A stretch of 64,000 nt of DNA, from the NCBI GenBank assembly GCA_023426125.1, contig JAFABI010000084.1, positions 1 through 64,000 on the forward strand, written 5' to 3'. The notes under the pieces were generated by a model, which did no database searches, was not told where the DNA came from, and worked only from the letters and a program-made list of their open reading frames with translations. A program made the position numbers and the translations under genes. Shown here one piece after another: positions 52,911-61,188 of the stretch. The stretch comes from Bacillota bacterium (GTDB lineage: Bacteria > Bacillota > Clostridia > Acetivibrionales > DTU013). Numbering within the stretch: position 1 is the stretch's first letter; every line of letters starts with the position of its first letter.

Positions 52911-53468
52911 ATGTATTCCCTTTCGGTACCAAAGGAGAATAAGCAGAAGAAAAGACAGGCGATTGAAGAAGAAATGCAAAGGTTGATGGACACTTACGGC
53001 AACGATGTGCTCAGGACTTCCTATATGTATCTGAAGGATATGCACAAAGCCGAAGACGCTTTCCAGGAGGTATTCATCAAGGTCTTTAACAAATTTGATA
53101 GCTTTAGGGGCGACAGCAGCGAAAAAACCTGGATTATCAAAATCACCATCAATGTATGCAGGGATATATTACGCAGCTCCTGGTTGAAAAGGGTGCTGCT
53201 TACGGATAGATTCGTCGAACAGAAGAGCAGTCCGGATATTGCAGGCAGAATCATAAGAAAAGATGAGAACAAGCTCCTTTTTGATGAGGTCATGTCCCTT
53301 CCGGAAGCATTCAGGGAGGTAATCATTCTTTACTATTATCACGGCTGCGATACAAAAGAAGCCGGCGAGATCCTGAATACTGCGGAAGGGACTGTAAGGA
53401 GCAGACTGCACAGGGCCAGGGAAATGCTCAAAGGCAGGCTGGGAGGGAGGATTGGTTTTAGTGATTGA
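52911..53468 (+). CDS. ECF-type RNA polymerase sigma factor
   Basis: 185 residues; ATG 52911 follows AGAGGAG. Region 2 has SYMYLKDMHKAEDAFQEVFIKVF and KTWIIKITINVCRD; region 4 has LPEAFREVIILYYYHGCDTKEAGEIL and GTVRSRLHRAREMLK. It overlaps the start of the next gene, a membrane protein with an anti-sigma layout. The pair is a cell-envelope stress cassette of the SigV/SigW type; which signal it senses is not readable. Confidence 0.92.
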   Translation: MYSLSVPKENKQKKRQAIEEEMQRLMDTYGNDVLRTSYMYLKDMHKAEDAFQEVFIKVFNKFDSFRGDSSEKTWIIKITINVCRDILRSSWLKRVLLTDRFVEQKSSPDIAGRIIRKDENKLLFDEVMSLPEAFREVIILYYYHGCDTKEAGEILNTAEGTVRSRLHRAREMLKGRLGGRIGFSD

Positions 53469-54165
53469 CAGGAAGGAGTTCAGAGGCGCCGCTGATGAAG
53501 CGATGCGTGATATAAATGCCGGCAGGGAGCTTAAGGAAAGAACCTTGCGGCAATGCATGAAAAAAAAGCATAAACCGGTTGGCTGGCTTCTGACAGCGGC
53601 CGCAGGCTTTGTCCTGACATTCGGAGTCTTGAACATCACCGGCTTATTGCAGTTAGGGCTCTGGCAGGACAATGTGGGAAATCCGCAAATTATGCTGGGA
53701 GAACCCGGCGAGGATTGGAATACAGTGCAGGGAACGGACAATAGCATGTTCCCCGAGTCTTCCACGGTCACCGATTGGGTTCTTGAGACTCCCGAAGAGG
53801 CAGAAACCGTTTTTGGCGATGCTTTCCTTCTGCCCGCTTATATTCCGGAAAATTATAAACTTGATGAAGTGCATGCCTCCGGGGACGGAAATACGGCATA
53901 TAAGATCGTGCTCACCTATTTCGCCGGAGAGCAGCCGCTTTTAATTATTGAAGACAAGACGGAGCAGCCGCTTGGATTTGCCAACTACAAGCGGGTGGAC
54001 ATCAACGGCACGGCAGGATATTCAAAGCCGGAGACGGCAGGGGAGGAGAGCAGCGCCGGCGATCCGGATACCGAGGTACACTGGTTCAAGAACGGGGTCC
54101 ATTATTCCGTTTTTGGGCGGATTACAGAGGGGGAGGCTGTGAAAATAGCAGCTTCCATGAAATAA
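53461..54165 (+). CDS. Anti-sigma factor, DUF4367-type
   Basis: 234 residues from GTG 53461, with GGGAGGGAGG upstream; TTG 53452 is too close to that site. A cytoplasmic N-terminal segment (about 1-40, with the KERTLRQCMKKKHK basic patch) precedes one helix (about 45-65). An extracytoplasmic domain follows with DAFLLPAYIPENYKLDEVHAS and the IVLTYFAGEQPLLIIEDK pattern of DUF4367 proteins. It overlaps the sigma gene by 8 bases. It presumably holds the sigma factor until an envelope signal releases it. Confidence 0.82.
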   Translation: MIDRKEFRGAADEAMRDINAGRELKERTLRQCMKKKHKPVGWLLTAAAGFVLTFGVLNITGLLQLGLWQDNVGNPQIMLGEPGEDWNTVQGTDNSMFPESSTVTDWVLETPEEAETVFGDAFLLPAYIPENYKLDEVHASGDGNTAYKIVLTYFAGEQPLLIIEDKTEQPLGFANYKRVDINGTAGYSKPETAGEESSAGDPDTEVHWFKNGVHYSVFGRITEGEAVKIAASMK

Positions 54166-54200
54166 ACAACCCAATTTATTAAAACGTGGAGGAGATTGTG

Positions 54201-54839
54201 ATGATTAAATCAAAATTTGTCAGGGCTTTTATTCTGGGCATAGGTTTAACAGTGTTTTCGTCAACGGCTGCATTTGCTGCAACCGATATAGGAGCAGGCC
54301 AGTCGGGAGTGATTGGCGTCGAGGGCAAGACGGTGCAGGCGGAGCCGACGATAGACAGCGACTTACTGCAGAAGCAAGGAGAAATTGATGCCTATGTTTT
54401 TAAGACGCATACCTCGGAAATAGCCGATAAGGGGATAACCGTCACGCATACCGGACCGATGGATAATTATGTGGAAATAGGCATTACGCCTTACAGCGAA
54501 GAGAGTGCTGAGTATTTTTACGGGATATTCGGAAAGGATAAGGTGAAAGTAGTCGAGGGACAGCAGGCAGTTTTAATGATAGCGCCGGCCGATGCTCCGG
54601 ATGCTCCGCCAGTCATGGATCCGGATAAGGCTGTAAGCAGTCAGGACGAGATGGCGATCAATACGGCAGGTAATCTGCCTCTATATGCGACAGATACTGT
54701 GACCACAACTTCGGCCGAAAACGCTGCGTCTGCTGGAATGAGTTCCGCCATGCTGGTTATGGTAATCGCCGGTGTGGCTGTAGTACTTGGCGGAGGTGCC
54801 ATTCTGGTGATGCGCAGGCTTAAACCCGCAGGAAGATAA
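54201..54839 (+). CDS. Secreted/membrane-anchored protein, likely target of the sigma cassette
   Basis: 212 residues; ATG 54201 follows GGAGGAG. Signal peptide (ILGIGLTVFSSTAAFAA), an acidic extracellular domain of about 130 residues with no recognised family, a Thr/Ala-rich stretch and a C-terminal helix (MLVMVIAGVAVVLGGGAILV) followed by RRLK. It lies 35 bases after the anti-sigma gene in the same direction, and is likely in its operon. Confidence 0.7.
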   Translation: MIKSKFVRAFILGIGLTVFSSTAAFAATDIGAGQSGVIGVEGKTVQAEPTIDSDLLQKQGEIDAYVFKTHTSEIADKGITVTHTGPMDNYVEIGITPYSEESAEYFYGIFGKDKVKVVEGQQAVLMIAPADAPDAPPVMDPDKAVSSQDEMAINTAGNLPLYATDTVTTTSAENAASAGMSSAMLVMVIAGVAVVLGGGAILVMRRLKPAGR

Positions 54840-54850
54840 TGCTGTATTGG

Positions 54851-54879
54851 ATGCGGCAGAGGATGAGTCTCTGCCGCAT
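54851..54879 (+). terminator. Hairpin ending the sigma operon
   Basis: ATGCGGCAGAG (54851-54861), 7-base loop, CTCTGCCGCAT (54869-54879), perfect stem. No U-run follows, so it may work with Rho or as a stabilising end. Confidence 0.55.
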
Positions 54880-54980
54880 ATTATGAAAGCATATTTTCAC
54901 CCTCAGGGATGCCGCCATTCGGCATGGCATTGGTATGAAAAAGCTTGATATATGGGGCCGTTTGGCCGTATAGCATAGAG

Positions 54981-55183
54981 TGTAGGGGCGGCCATTGGCC
55001 GTCCGCCATGGCAGTAAGCGAAACCAGGTAATAGCGAACGATGCGGAAGACAAGAATAGTCTGCTGGTGGAAAGGACATCATTATTACAGATAGCATTCT
55101 GCGGACGCGCAATGCGCGCCCCTACACTTTTTCAGACGCAGATGTGCCGCTCGGAGGATGCGGACGCGCAATGCACCCCTACA
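54981..55183. repeat. TGTAGGGGCG repeat group
   Basis: TGTAGGGGCGGCCATTGGCC continues to GTCCGC at 54981-55006. Inverted relatives begin GCGGACGCGCAATGCGCGCC at 55101-55126 and GCGGACGCGCAATGCACCCC at 55160-55183, each ending in CTACA. The first pair bounds a 146-bp segment without a gene. Together they fill most of the gap 54840-55344. Confidence 0.6.
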
Positions 55184-55344
55184 CTTGCAATATCTGAGGA
55201 ATATAACTGTATTTATTCATAAACCATATGAAAAGAGGCTAACTTAGCCCTTTTTTTGCACAGATAAAATATTTGTTTTGTAGTACAATAAATGGGATAG
55301 CTTACTATATTATGTGCAAGCCAAAGCGAATGGAGAATGCCGGT

Positions 55345-56610
55345 ATGATAAATAAAAAAGCTTATATAGAACTTTTGCTGCTGCTTACCCTGGCTTTTGC
55401 AGGGTGTTCCTCCGGACTGCCTGAAGAAAGCTCCGGCAGCGACGGAAGCCAAAGCCGGGAATCAACAGCGGTCATGGGGCCTTCCCGGGAGGTTACCCGG
55501 GAACCGGAAACGGAACCTGACCCGCTAGAAGAGCAGATCCGCAAAATGACCCTGGAGGAAAAAATCGGCCAGATGGTTATCGTCGGACTTGACGGCTATG
55601 AAGTGGATGAGAATGCCGCCTCCATGATCAGGGAGCATCAAGTCGGCGGCTTTATTCTCTTTCGTACCAATGTCAAAAGCTCCGGACAGCTTCTGGCTTT
55701 AATCAACGCGTTAAAGAAAGAAAATTCCGACAACAAGGTTCCGTTATTCCTTTCCGTTGACGAAGAAGGCGGACGCATAAGCAGAATGCCTGAGGATATA
55801 AACAAGCTTCCTTCCAATAAGGAATCAGGCGAAGTAAATGACAGGGATTTTTCATATCAAATCGGAGGCTTGCTTGCCCAGGAAATAAAAGCATTTGGTT
55901 TCAACATGGATTTTGCCCCTGTTCTGGACATTTTCAGCAATCCGAAAAATACGGTAATCGGGGACAGGGCCTTTGGCTCGGATGCCGATATCGTAAGCAA
56001 ACTGGGAATTGAGACCATGAAAGGCATCAGAGAGGGAGGCGTGATTCCCGTTGTAAAACATTTCCCGGGACATGGGGATACAACGGTGGACTCCCATGTG
56101 GGACTGCCTTCCATCGACTATGACATGGACAGACTCACCGGCTTTGAGCTCGTGCCCTTTAAAGCCGCCATCGACAACCAGGCGGATGCGGTGATGGTAG
56201 CTCACATTTTACTAAGCAAAATCGATGCGGAAAATCCCGCAACCATGTCGGAAGCCATAATTACGGGGCTGCTGAGAAACCGGCTGGGCTTTAACGGCGT
56301 TGTCATTACCGATGATATGACAATGGGAGCGATTGTTGAAAACTATGACATAGGCGATGCGGCTGTCAGGTCTGTAAATGCAGGCAGCGACATTGTTCTG
56401 GTTTGTCATGGCAATGAGAATAGACTTGCCGTAATCGATGCGTTGATAGACGCGGCGGATAACGGTACCATAACGGAACAAAGGCTAAATGAGAGTGTTT
56501 ACAGAATTCTGAAGATGAAAAGCAAATACGGGCTTAAGGATGATACTGTCAACCCTGTGGATATAGAAGAAATAAATAGAAAAATCAATGCTGTTTTGAA
56601 GGATTTTTAA
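55345..56610 (+). CDS. Glycoside hydrolase family 3 lipoprotein (beta-N-acetylhexosaminidase-like)
   Basis: ATG 55345 follows GGAGA; an earlier start at 55273 has no ribosome site. 421 residues with a lipobox LAFAGC, a Ser/Glu-rich linker and a GH3 catalytic domain: MTLEEKIGQMVIVG, LFLSVDEEGGRISRM, NMDFAPVLDI, KHFPGHGDTTVDSH and VITDDMTMGAI. The KHFPGHGDTTVDSH segment carries the His/Asp acid-base of the NagZ subgroup, and the Asp in TDDM is the nucleophile. It would trim N-acetylglucosamine from muropeptides outside the cell. Single gene. Confidence 0.9.
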   Translation: MINKKAYIELLLLLTLAFAGCSSGLPEESSGSDGSQSRESTAVMGPSREVTREPETEPDPLEEQIRKMTLEEKIGQMVIVGLDGYEVDENAASMIREHQVGGFILFRTNVKSSGQLLALINALKKENSDNKVPLFLSVDEEGGRISRMPEDINKLPSNKESGEVNDRDFSYQIGGLLAQEIKAFGFNMDFAPVLDIFSNPKNTVIGDRAFGSDADIVSKLGIETMKGIREGGVIPVVKHFPGHGDTTVDSHVGLPSIDYDMDRLTGFELVPFKAAIDNQADAVMVAHILLSKIDAENPATMSEAIITGLLRNRLGFNGVVITDDMTMGAIVENYDIGDAAVRSVNAGSDIVLVCHGNENRLAVIDALIDAADNGTITEQRLNESVYRILKMKSKYGLKDDTVNPVDIEEINRKINAVLKDF

Positions 56611-56678
56611 AAAAATAATTGAATATATACGCTATTCTATTTTAGCAATTCAACTAGGTTGAAAAGGAGGTTTTGGAA

Positions 56679-56741
56679 ATGGCTGATAAGAACATCAAGA
56701 AAGAAACAAAAAAGCCAAAACAGGCAAAAAAACCGAAATAA
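56679..56741 (+). CDS. Very small Lys-rich peptide (20 aa)
   Basis: MADKNIKKETKKPKQAKKPK follows a perfect AAAAGGAGG at 56662-56670, with 8 bases before ATG 56679. Ten of its 20 residues are Lys and none is hydrophobic enough for a membrane helix. The strong ribosome site argues for real translation. Function unknown; a nucleic-acid or phosphate-binding role would fit the charge. Confidence 0.5.
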   Translation: MADKNIKKETKKPKQAKKPK

Positions 56742-57073
56742 TGCCGGGGTAACAGGGGTTGAACCTATAGAATACTCATGTATGAGTAATGCTACAGCGA
56801 GCAAGCCTTGACTAATGGACATTATGCGCCTCCGGAAGCGCTGCGGACGCTTCGATACACTATTTCCGGTGGGATAAATAAAAATTTCGCTGTCGTAGTA
56901 AGCAAGCAGGGGCGGTTTTTCTGTGCAGGCAGGAGCCGTCCCTTTATCCGTCAGGGGTAGAAATGTGCCAGGCGGTTGATCGGCAAATCCTTTTATTCTA
57001 TCCGCCGCAGGAAACATCAATCCGGAGCTTCTCCCCGGCATACCTGAATATTGAGAATATTGGGGGAAAGTGT

Positions 57074-57529
57074 ATGAAACTGAAAGTGCTTGTAGGAAGC
57101 GGAGAAAAAATTGGACGGCTTACCCTGCCGTTTTTGGTCCTTGGTTTGATTCTGAATATAATGTCTCCGTCGTTTTTCAGTGTTGGCGGTCCATCCCTTG
57201 GCTTAACAGTGATTTCCATTATCATTTTAATTCCCGGGCTTATCAATTGGATATGGTCGGTAGTTCTGATCCTTACAAAAATACCCAGAAAACAACTGAT
57301 AACCAATGGACCGTACTCTCTGGTCAAGCATCCGTTATATACAGGTGTGGCTTTACTTGTGCTGCCATGGGCCGGTTTTCTGTTGAATACCTGGCTGGGA
57401 GCTTTGATTGGAATTATCGTCTATATTGGAGCCAGGATGTATGCGCCTAAAGAAGAAGAAATATTGTCAAAGATTTTTGGCGCCGACTGGGACGAATACA
57501 GCAAGAAGGTAAAAATACCGTGGCTGTGA
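57074..57529 (+). CDS. Isoprenylcysteine carboxyl methyltransferase-like membrane protein
   Basis: ATG 57074 follows GGGGGAAAG. 151 residues with about four helices and the C-terminal motif of the ICMT/PEMT methyltransferase family: NGPYSLVKHPLYTG, then the late EEEILSKIFGADWDEYSKKV. In bacteria the substrate is usually unknown; phospholipid or isoprenoid methylation is possible. The gap 56742-57073 contains no gene that I recognise. Confidence 0.8.
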   Translation: MKLKVLVGSGEKIGRLTLPFLVLGLILNIMSPSFFSVGGPSLGLTVISIIILIPGLINWIWSVVLILTKIPRKQLITNGPYSLVKHPLYTGVALLVLPWAGFLLNTWLGALIGIIVYIGARMYAPKEEEILSKIFGADWDEYSKKVKIPWL

Positions 57530-57543
57530 AGAAGGGGCAATAA

Positions 57544-57912
57544 ACTACTAACAATTCCAGTATCTATGCCGGAAGGAGCCGCAGCAGCGAAGCCGGAGGT
57601 AGAAGTGCCGTATGATCTGGAAGTGGAAGGAAATGACCAGAAAGCGCGGATGCCGGGCATTCGCCATGGAAGCTGGATCCCGTCTTTACAGCCCAGGTTT
57701 TTGTAAGCCTGAAAATCTCTCCTGAAGGCATTACCGTCGATTATCCGGTTTCACAGGAGGACCTCAAAGTAGTTCAAAATACCGGCAGTGAAGCCATCAT
57801 TGCGGTAAGCGGGGATGTGACGCCTGTGAGCAGGGTATACCTGAAGCGTCTGATCAGACAGGATTCAACAGGGATCTGGACGGTTGTGGGATATGATCCG
57901 GTTAAAAAATAG
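57544..57912 (+). pseudogene. Frameshifted remnant of a secreted-type protein
   Basis: The frame continuing from 57544 (reading PVSMPEGAAAAKPEVEVPYD) shifts at AAAGCGCGGATGCC (57641-57654). Removing one CG from GCGCG at 57644-57648 joins it to a second frame, reading SPWKLDPVFTAQVFVSLKIS and ending at TAG 57910-57912. So the gene is broken by one dinucleotide duplication. The N-terminus is also missing. I do not recognise the family. Confidence 0.55.
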
Positions 57913-58023
57913 CGGGAACACCATGAATATTATGTCAACTTCAGTGCTTTCACCAGGACGATGAATAGAAATTGATAAAAACAGCATAGTAAAGGAGAAG
58001 ACAAAAAAACAGGAGGGTGAAAA

Positions 58024-58200
58024 ATGGATAGTTGTCAACGGATCATGTGTTCAGTTTCCAGCTGTGTCCACAACAAGAAGGATGCAAATTATTGTACGCT
58101 GGGAGCCGTACAGGTAAGTGCGGCGGCTAAGTCCGACAGCGGAGCGCCTTATGATGAAACGCTCTGCGCCAGCTATAAATCCCAGCATGCCAAAAAGTAG
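58024..58200 (+). CDS. DUF1540 domain protein (58 aa)
   Basis: ATG 58024 follows AGGAGGGTG. MDSCQRIMCSVSSCVHNKKD continues with ANYCTLGAVQV; the Cys spacing C-x(4)-C-x(4)-C-x(8)-C plus a C-terminal Cys fits the small DUF1540 zinc- or metal-binding-like family common in Clostridia. Function is unknown. Single gene with its own terminator. Confidence 0.75.
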   Translation: MDSCQRIMCSVSSCVHNKKDANYCTLGAVQVSAAAKSDSGAPYDETLCASYKSQHAKK

Positions 58201-58231
58201 CGTAGCATAAATCCGAAGCAAAAAACGGAGG

Positions 58232-58270
58232 AACGGCTCTTGCGGATGAAAATCCCGGGAGCCGTTTTTT
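58232..58270 (+). terminator. Terminator after the DUF1540 gene
   Basis: AACGGCTC (58232-58239) pairs with GAGCCGTT (58259-58266), followed by T. The loop is about 19 bases. Confidence 0.65.
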
Positions 58271-58285
58271 AAGTACTGGTGCAAA

Positions 58286-58439
58286 TATAACGAGGCTCAA
58301 AAATGTCCCCCACCTCTGTAGGTGGCGGGTACCGAATTGGTTTTCAGGCAGTGAGCATATCTCCCGCCTCGTTGAAACTCCGCTGCGGTAAGGAAATTTG
58401 TCTACAACCGACAAATTTCCTTTGAATTAGGTCGTTATA
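58286..58439. repeat. TATAACGA family, copy 3 (154 bp, inverted)
   Basis: Reverse complement of copy 1 type: TATAACGAGG on the left, GTCGTTATA on the right. It keeps the GGAAATTT/AAATTTCC hairpin with an 8-bp perfect stem, GCGGGAGATATGCTCA, and GCCTGAAAACCAATTCGGTA from copy 1. It abuts copy A of the next family. Confidence 0.75.
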
Positions 58440-58550
58440 ACTTCCCGTATAAGTTTCTGAAAATGCAGTCCATTACGGCCGGGGCTGGTCGCAAATGCTT
58501 TACATTTGCTGCTCGCCTATGCAACCTACACTTTCAGAAAAACGGGAAGT
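58440..58550. repeat. ACTTCCCGT family repeat, copy A (111 bp)
   Basis: ACTTCCCGT (58440) and ACGGGAAGT (to 58550) are inverted ends, with TTCTGAAA/TTTCAGAA next inside. The interior contains GGCTGGTCGCAAATGC (58483-58498), also found in copy 1 of the TATAACGA family at 1008-1023, and an inner GCAAATGC/ACATTTGC stem. Confidence 0.7.
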
Positions 58551-58852
58551 AATATTTGCAACTCCTAAATTCGCCAATAAACCTAACCGGAGAGAAGGTT
58601 TTTGCGGCTTAAAATCCGGGGACGGTTCTTTTAAAATTCCTTTGAAAATTTCAATAATTTTACTGTTAAAATAATATCAAAGATTGTTAAAAAAATATTG
58701 ATATTTTTTAAAAAATTTGCTATTCTTAATACTATGCATAAAAATGTGCAAAAATCAGATCTGATTATCAAAGCCGATAAGCGATTTGAATAAAAAATAC
58801 TACATTTATTTTACATTTACGTGAAGTAAATAGTTGATGAAGGGGTTTTCGT
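58551..58852. other. A+T-rich gap before the malate dehydrogenase gene
   Basis: No gene seen. It contains an unpaired half-repeat GGGGACGGTTCTT at 58618-58630, then a stretch rich in A and T up to the ribosome site GAAGGGG before 58853. A promoter is probably in this stretch but I cannot choose boxes confidently. Confidence 0.4.
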
Positions 58853-59803
58853 ATGAGCAATATCAAGTCAAAAGTTGCAATAATTGGAGCGGGCTTTGTA
58901 GGAGCGTCGACAGCATTTGCGCTATCAATGAAACAAATGACCAATGAGATGGTTCTGATTGACGTATTCAGGGATAAGGCCGCCGGAGAAGCAATGGACA
59001 TCAATCACGGGCTGCCTTTTGTCGGACAGATGAATGTGTATGACGGGGATTATTCCGACTGTGCGGATTGTGACGCCATCATCATTACCGCAGGAGCCAA
59101 CAGGAAACCGGGCGAAACCCGTATTGACCTTGCCCGGAAAAACGTAGCTATCGCAAAGGAGATCACCGCAAACATAATGAAATATTATACCCGCGGTGTT
59201 ATTTTAGTCGTTTCCAATCCGGTAGATATTCTTACTTATAAGATTCAAAAATGGTCGGGCCTGCCGGGAGGCAGGGTGTTTGGAACAGGGACGGTGCTGG
59301 ACAGTTCAAGGTTCAGATATCTTCTCAGTGAAAAATTCGATGTGGACGTGAAAAACGTACACGGATACATTATCGGAGAGCATGGCGATTCCCAGCTGCC
59401 TCTGTGGAGTGCAACCCATATCGCCGGAAAAAACATCCAGGAATTTTTTGACGATCCTGCATACGGTATCGATGATGCTTATAAGACAGCCCTGATAGAG
59501 AATGTGAAACGTGCCGGCGCCGAAATCATTAAAAGAAAAGGCGCGACCTATTACGCCATTGCAATTACTATTAATACCATCCTGGAATCGCTGCTTAAGA
59601 ATCAGAATACCATCCGGACTGTGAGCTCGGTGATCAATGGGAATTATGGCATTGAGGATGTGGCGCTGAGCCTTCCGGCAATCGTAGATTCAAGCGGTGT
59701 CAAAGGCGTTCTGGATTTGAAGCTGACGGACGAGGAGACAACTGCGTTGCAGTATTCTGCGGAACAATTAAGGAGCATTCTGGAAGAAGTAAAGGATATC
59801 TGA
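58853..59803 (+). CDS. mdh: LDH/MDH family dehydrogenase, probable malate dehydrogenase
   Basis: 316 residues. Rossmann nucleotide site VAIIGAGFVGASTAFAL, then substrate loop AGANRKPGETRIDL, the catalytic pair region SNPVDI and GEHGDSQ (His177). The residue at the LDH specificity position (Gln102 in Bacillus LDH) is Arg84 here. Arg at this place is the malate dehydrogenase form, although the rest of the loop (KPGETR) is lactate-dehydrogenase-like. The next gene, 36 bases on, is malic enzyme. The pair would run oxaloacetate to malate to pyruvate, moving electrons from NADH to NADPH. L-lactate dehydrogenase is the usual automatic annotation and remains possible. Confidence 0.8.
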   Translation: MSNIKSKVAIIGAGFVGASTAFALSMKQMTNEMVLIDVFRDKAAGEAMDINHGLPFVGQMNVYDGDYSDCADCDAIIITAGANRKPGETRIDLARKNVAIAKEITANIMKYYTRGVILVVSNPVDILTYKIQKWSGLPGGRVFGTGTVLDSSRFRYLLSEKFDVDVKNVHGYIIGEHGDSQLPLWSATHIAGKNIQEFFDDPAYGIDDAYKTALIENVKRAGAEIIKRKGATYYAIAITINTILESLLKNQNTIRTVSSVINGNYGIEDVALSLPAIVDSSGVKGVLDLKLTDEETTALQYSAEQLRSILEEVKDI

Positions 59804-59839
59804 CGCGCGGAAAAAAATAATTTTTAGGAGTGAAAAAGC

Positions 59840-61012
59840 ATGGATTACAGAAAAGAATCATTAAGACTGCACGGTGAATGGAAAGGAAAAATAGAAGTCA
59901 TCAGCACGGTGCCTGTGAAAGACAAGCAGGACCTTTCGCTGGCGTATACGCCGGGTGTTGCGGAGCCCTGCCTCGCAATCCAGAAGGATGTTGACCTCTC
60001 ATACCAGCTGACCAGGAGATGGAACCTTGTTGCAGTTGTTACCGACGGTACGGCAGTGCTTGGATTGGGAGACATCGGGCCTGAAGCCGGAATGCCTGTA
60101 ATGGAAGGCAAATGCGTACTGTTTAAGACCTTCGGGGATGTTGACGCCTTCCCTCTTTGCATCCGTTCAAAGAGTGTGGATGATATCGTACAGACTGTCA
60201 AGCTTCTGGCAGGCAGCTTCGGCGGTATAAACCTGGAAGACATCTCCGCGCCCAGGTGCTTTGAAATAGAAAGACGCCTCAAAGCGGAATGCGATATCCC
60301 GATTTTTCATGACGACCAGCACGGTACGGCGATTGTTACGCTTGCAGCCATGCTCAACGCCTTAAAGTTTACGAAGAAAAACATAGAGGATATCGAGGTT
60401 GTAGTAAACGGTTCCGGAGCTGCCGGCATAGCCATTACCAGGCTGCTGATGGCCATGGGGCTTGAAAAGGTTATCCTTTGCGATACAAAGGGCGCCATTT
60501 ATGAAGGCAGAGACAATCTGAACGCCGAGAAAGCAGAAATGGCCAAGATATCCAACCTCCATAAGAAGAAAGGCCTCCTTAAGGATGTCATCGTTGGCGC
60601 CGATGTATTTATCGGCGTTTCCGCCGCAGGCATGCTGAGCAAGGAAATGGTAAAGACCATGGCAAAGGATCCCATTATCTTTGCAATGGCAAACCCTGTT
60701 CCTGAAATCATGCCCGACGAAGCGAAAGAAGCCGGCGTAAGCGTCATGGGTACCGGCCGGTCGGATTTCCCCAACCAGATCAACAATGTCCTGGCATTTC
60801 CGGGCCTTTTCAGAGGCGCATTGGATGTAAGGGCCAGCGATATTAACGACGAAATGAAGATAGCAGCAGCCAGAGCCATTGCAGAGCTCGTTTCCGATGA
60901 AGAATTGAGTGCGGATTATGTCATTCCGGCTCCCTTTGATCCCAGGGTCGGAAAGAATGTCGCAAAGGCCGTTGCCGAAGCTGCCAGGAAATCCGGAGTT
61001 AACAGGATCTAA
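59840..61012 (+). CDS. Malic enzyme
   Basis: 390 residues; ATG 59840 follows TTAGGAG. Short bacterial malic enzyme form: YTPGVAEPCLAI, VVTDGTAVLGLGDIGPEAGMPVMEGK, FGGINLEDISAPRCFEIE, FHDDQHGTA (metal ligands), VVNGSGAAGIAITRL (nucleotide binding), and the late ANPVPEIMPDEA and FPGLFRGALD segments. It decarboxylates malate to pyruvate with NAD(P)+ reduction. Coupled to the gene before it. Confidence 0.93.
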   Translation: MDYRKESLRLHGEWKGKIEVISTVPVKDKQDLSLAYTPGVAEPCLAIQKDVDLSYQLTRRWNLVAVVTDGTAVLGLGDIGPEAGMPVMEGKCVLFKTFGDVDAFPLCIRSKSVDDIVQTVKLLAGSFGGINLEDISAPRCFEIERRLKAECDIPIFHDDQHGTAIVTLAAMLNALKFTKKNIEDIEVVVNGSGAAGIAITRLLMAMGLEKVILCDTKGAIYEGRDNLNAEKAEMAKISNLHKKKGLLKDVIVGADVFIGVSAAGMLSKEMVKTMAKDPIIFAMANPVPEIMPDEAKEAGVSVMGTGRSDFPNQINNVLAFPGLFRGALDVRASDINDEMKIAAARAIAELVSDEELSADYVIPAPFDPRVGKNVAKAVAEAARKSGVNRI

Positions 61013-61136
61013 GTACTGGTGAAAATATAGACGGCAAAAACCATAATCCAAACAGATACGGAACACATTAAGCGAGGCATTGTCCAAAGGATAGTTGCCT
61101 CGCTATGTATTTGCTTTTGTTTATCCAGGGAATTGC

Positions 61137-61178
61137 AAGGAGCTGTCCCGGGTCACGCTTGACCCGGGACAGCTCCTT
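61137..61178. terminator. Perfect 19-bp hairpin between convergent genes
   Basis: AAGGAGCTGTCCCGGGTCA (61137-61155) and TGACCCGGGACAGCTCCTT (61160-61178) are exact reverse complements around a 4-base CGCT loop. The AGCTGTCCC core resembles the AACTGTCCCC repeat family. It lies between malic enzyme and hflC and should stop both. Confidence 0.75.
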
Positions 61179-61188
61179 AAAACATTTA

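Noticed and set aside
58853..59803. Plain L-lactate dehydrogenase
   Set aside because: Arg at the specificity position and the adjacent malic enzyme favour malate dehydrogenase; lactate activity is kept only as an alternative.
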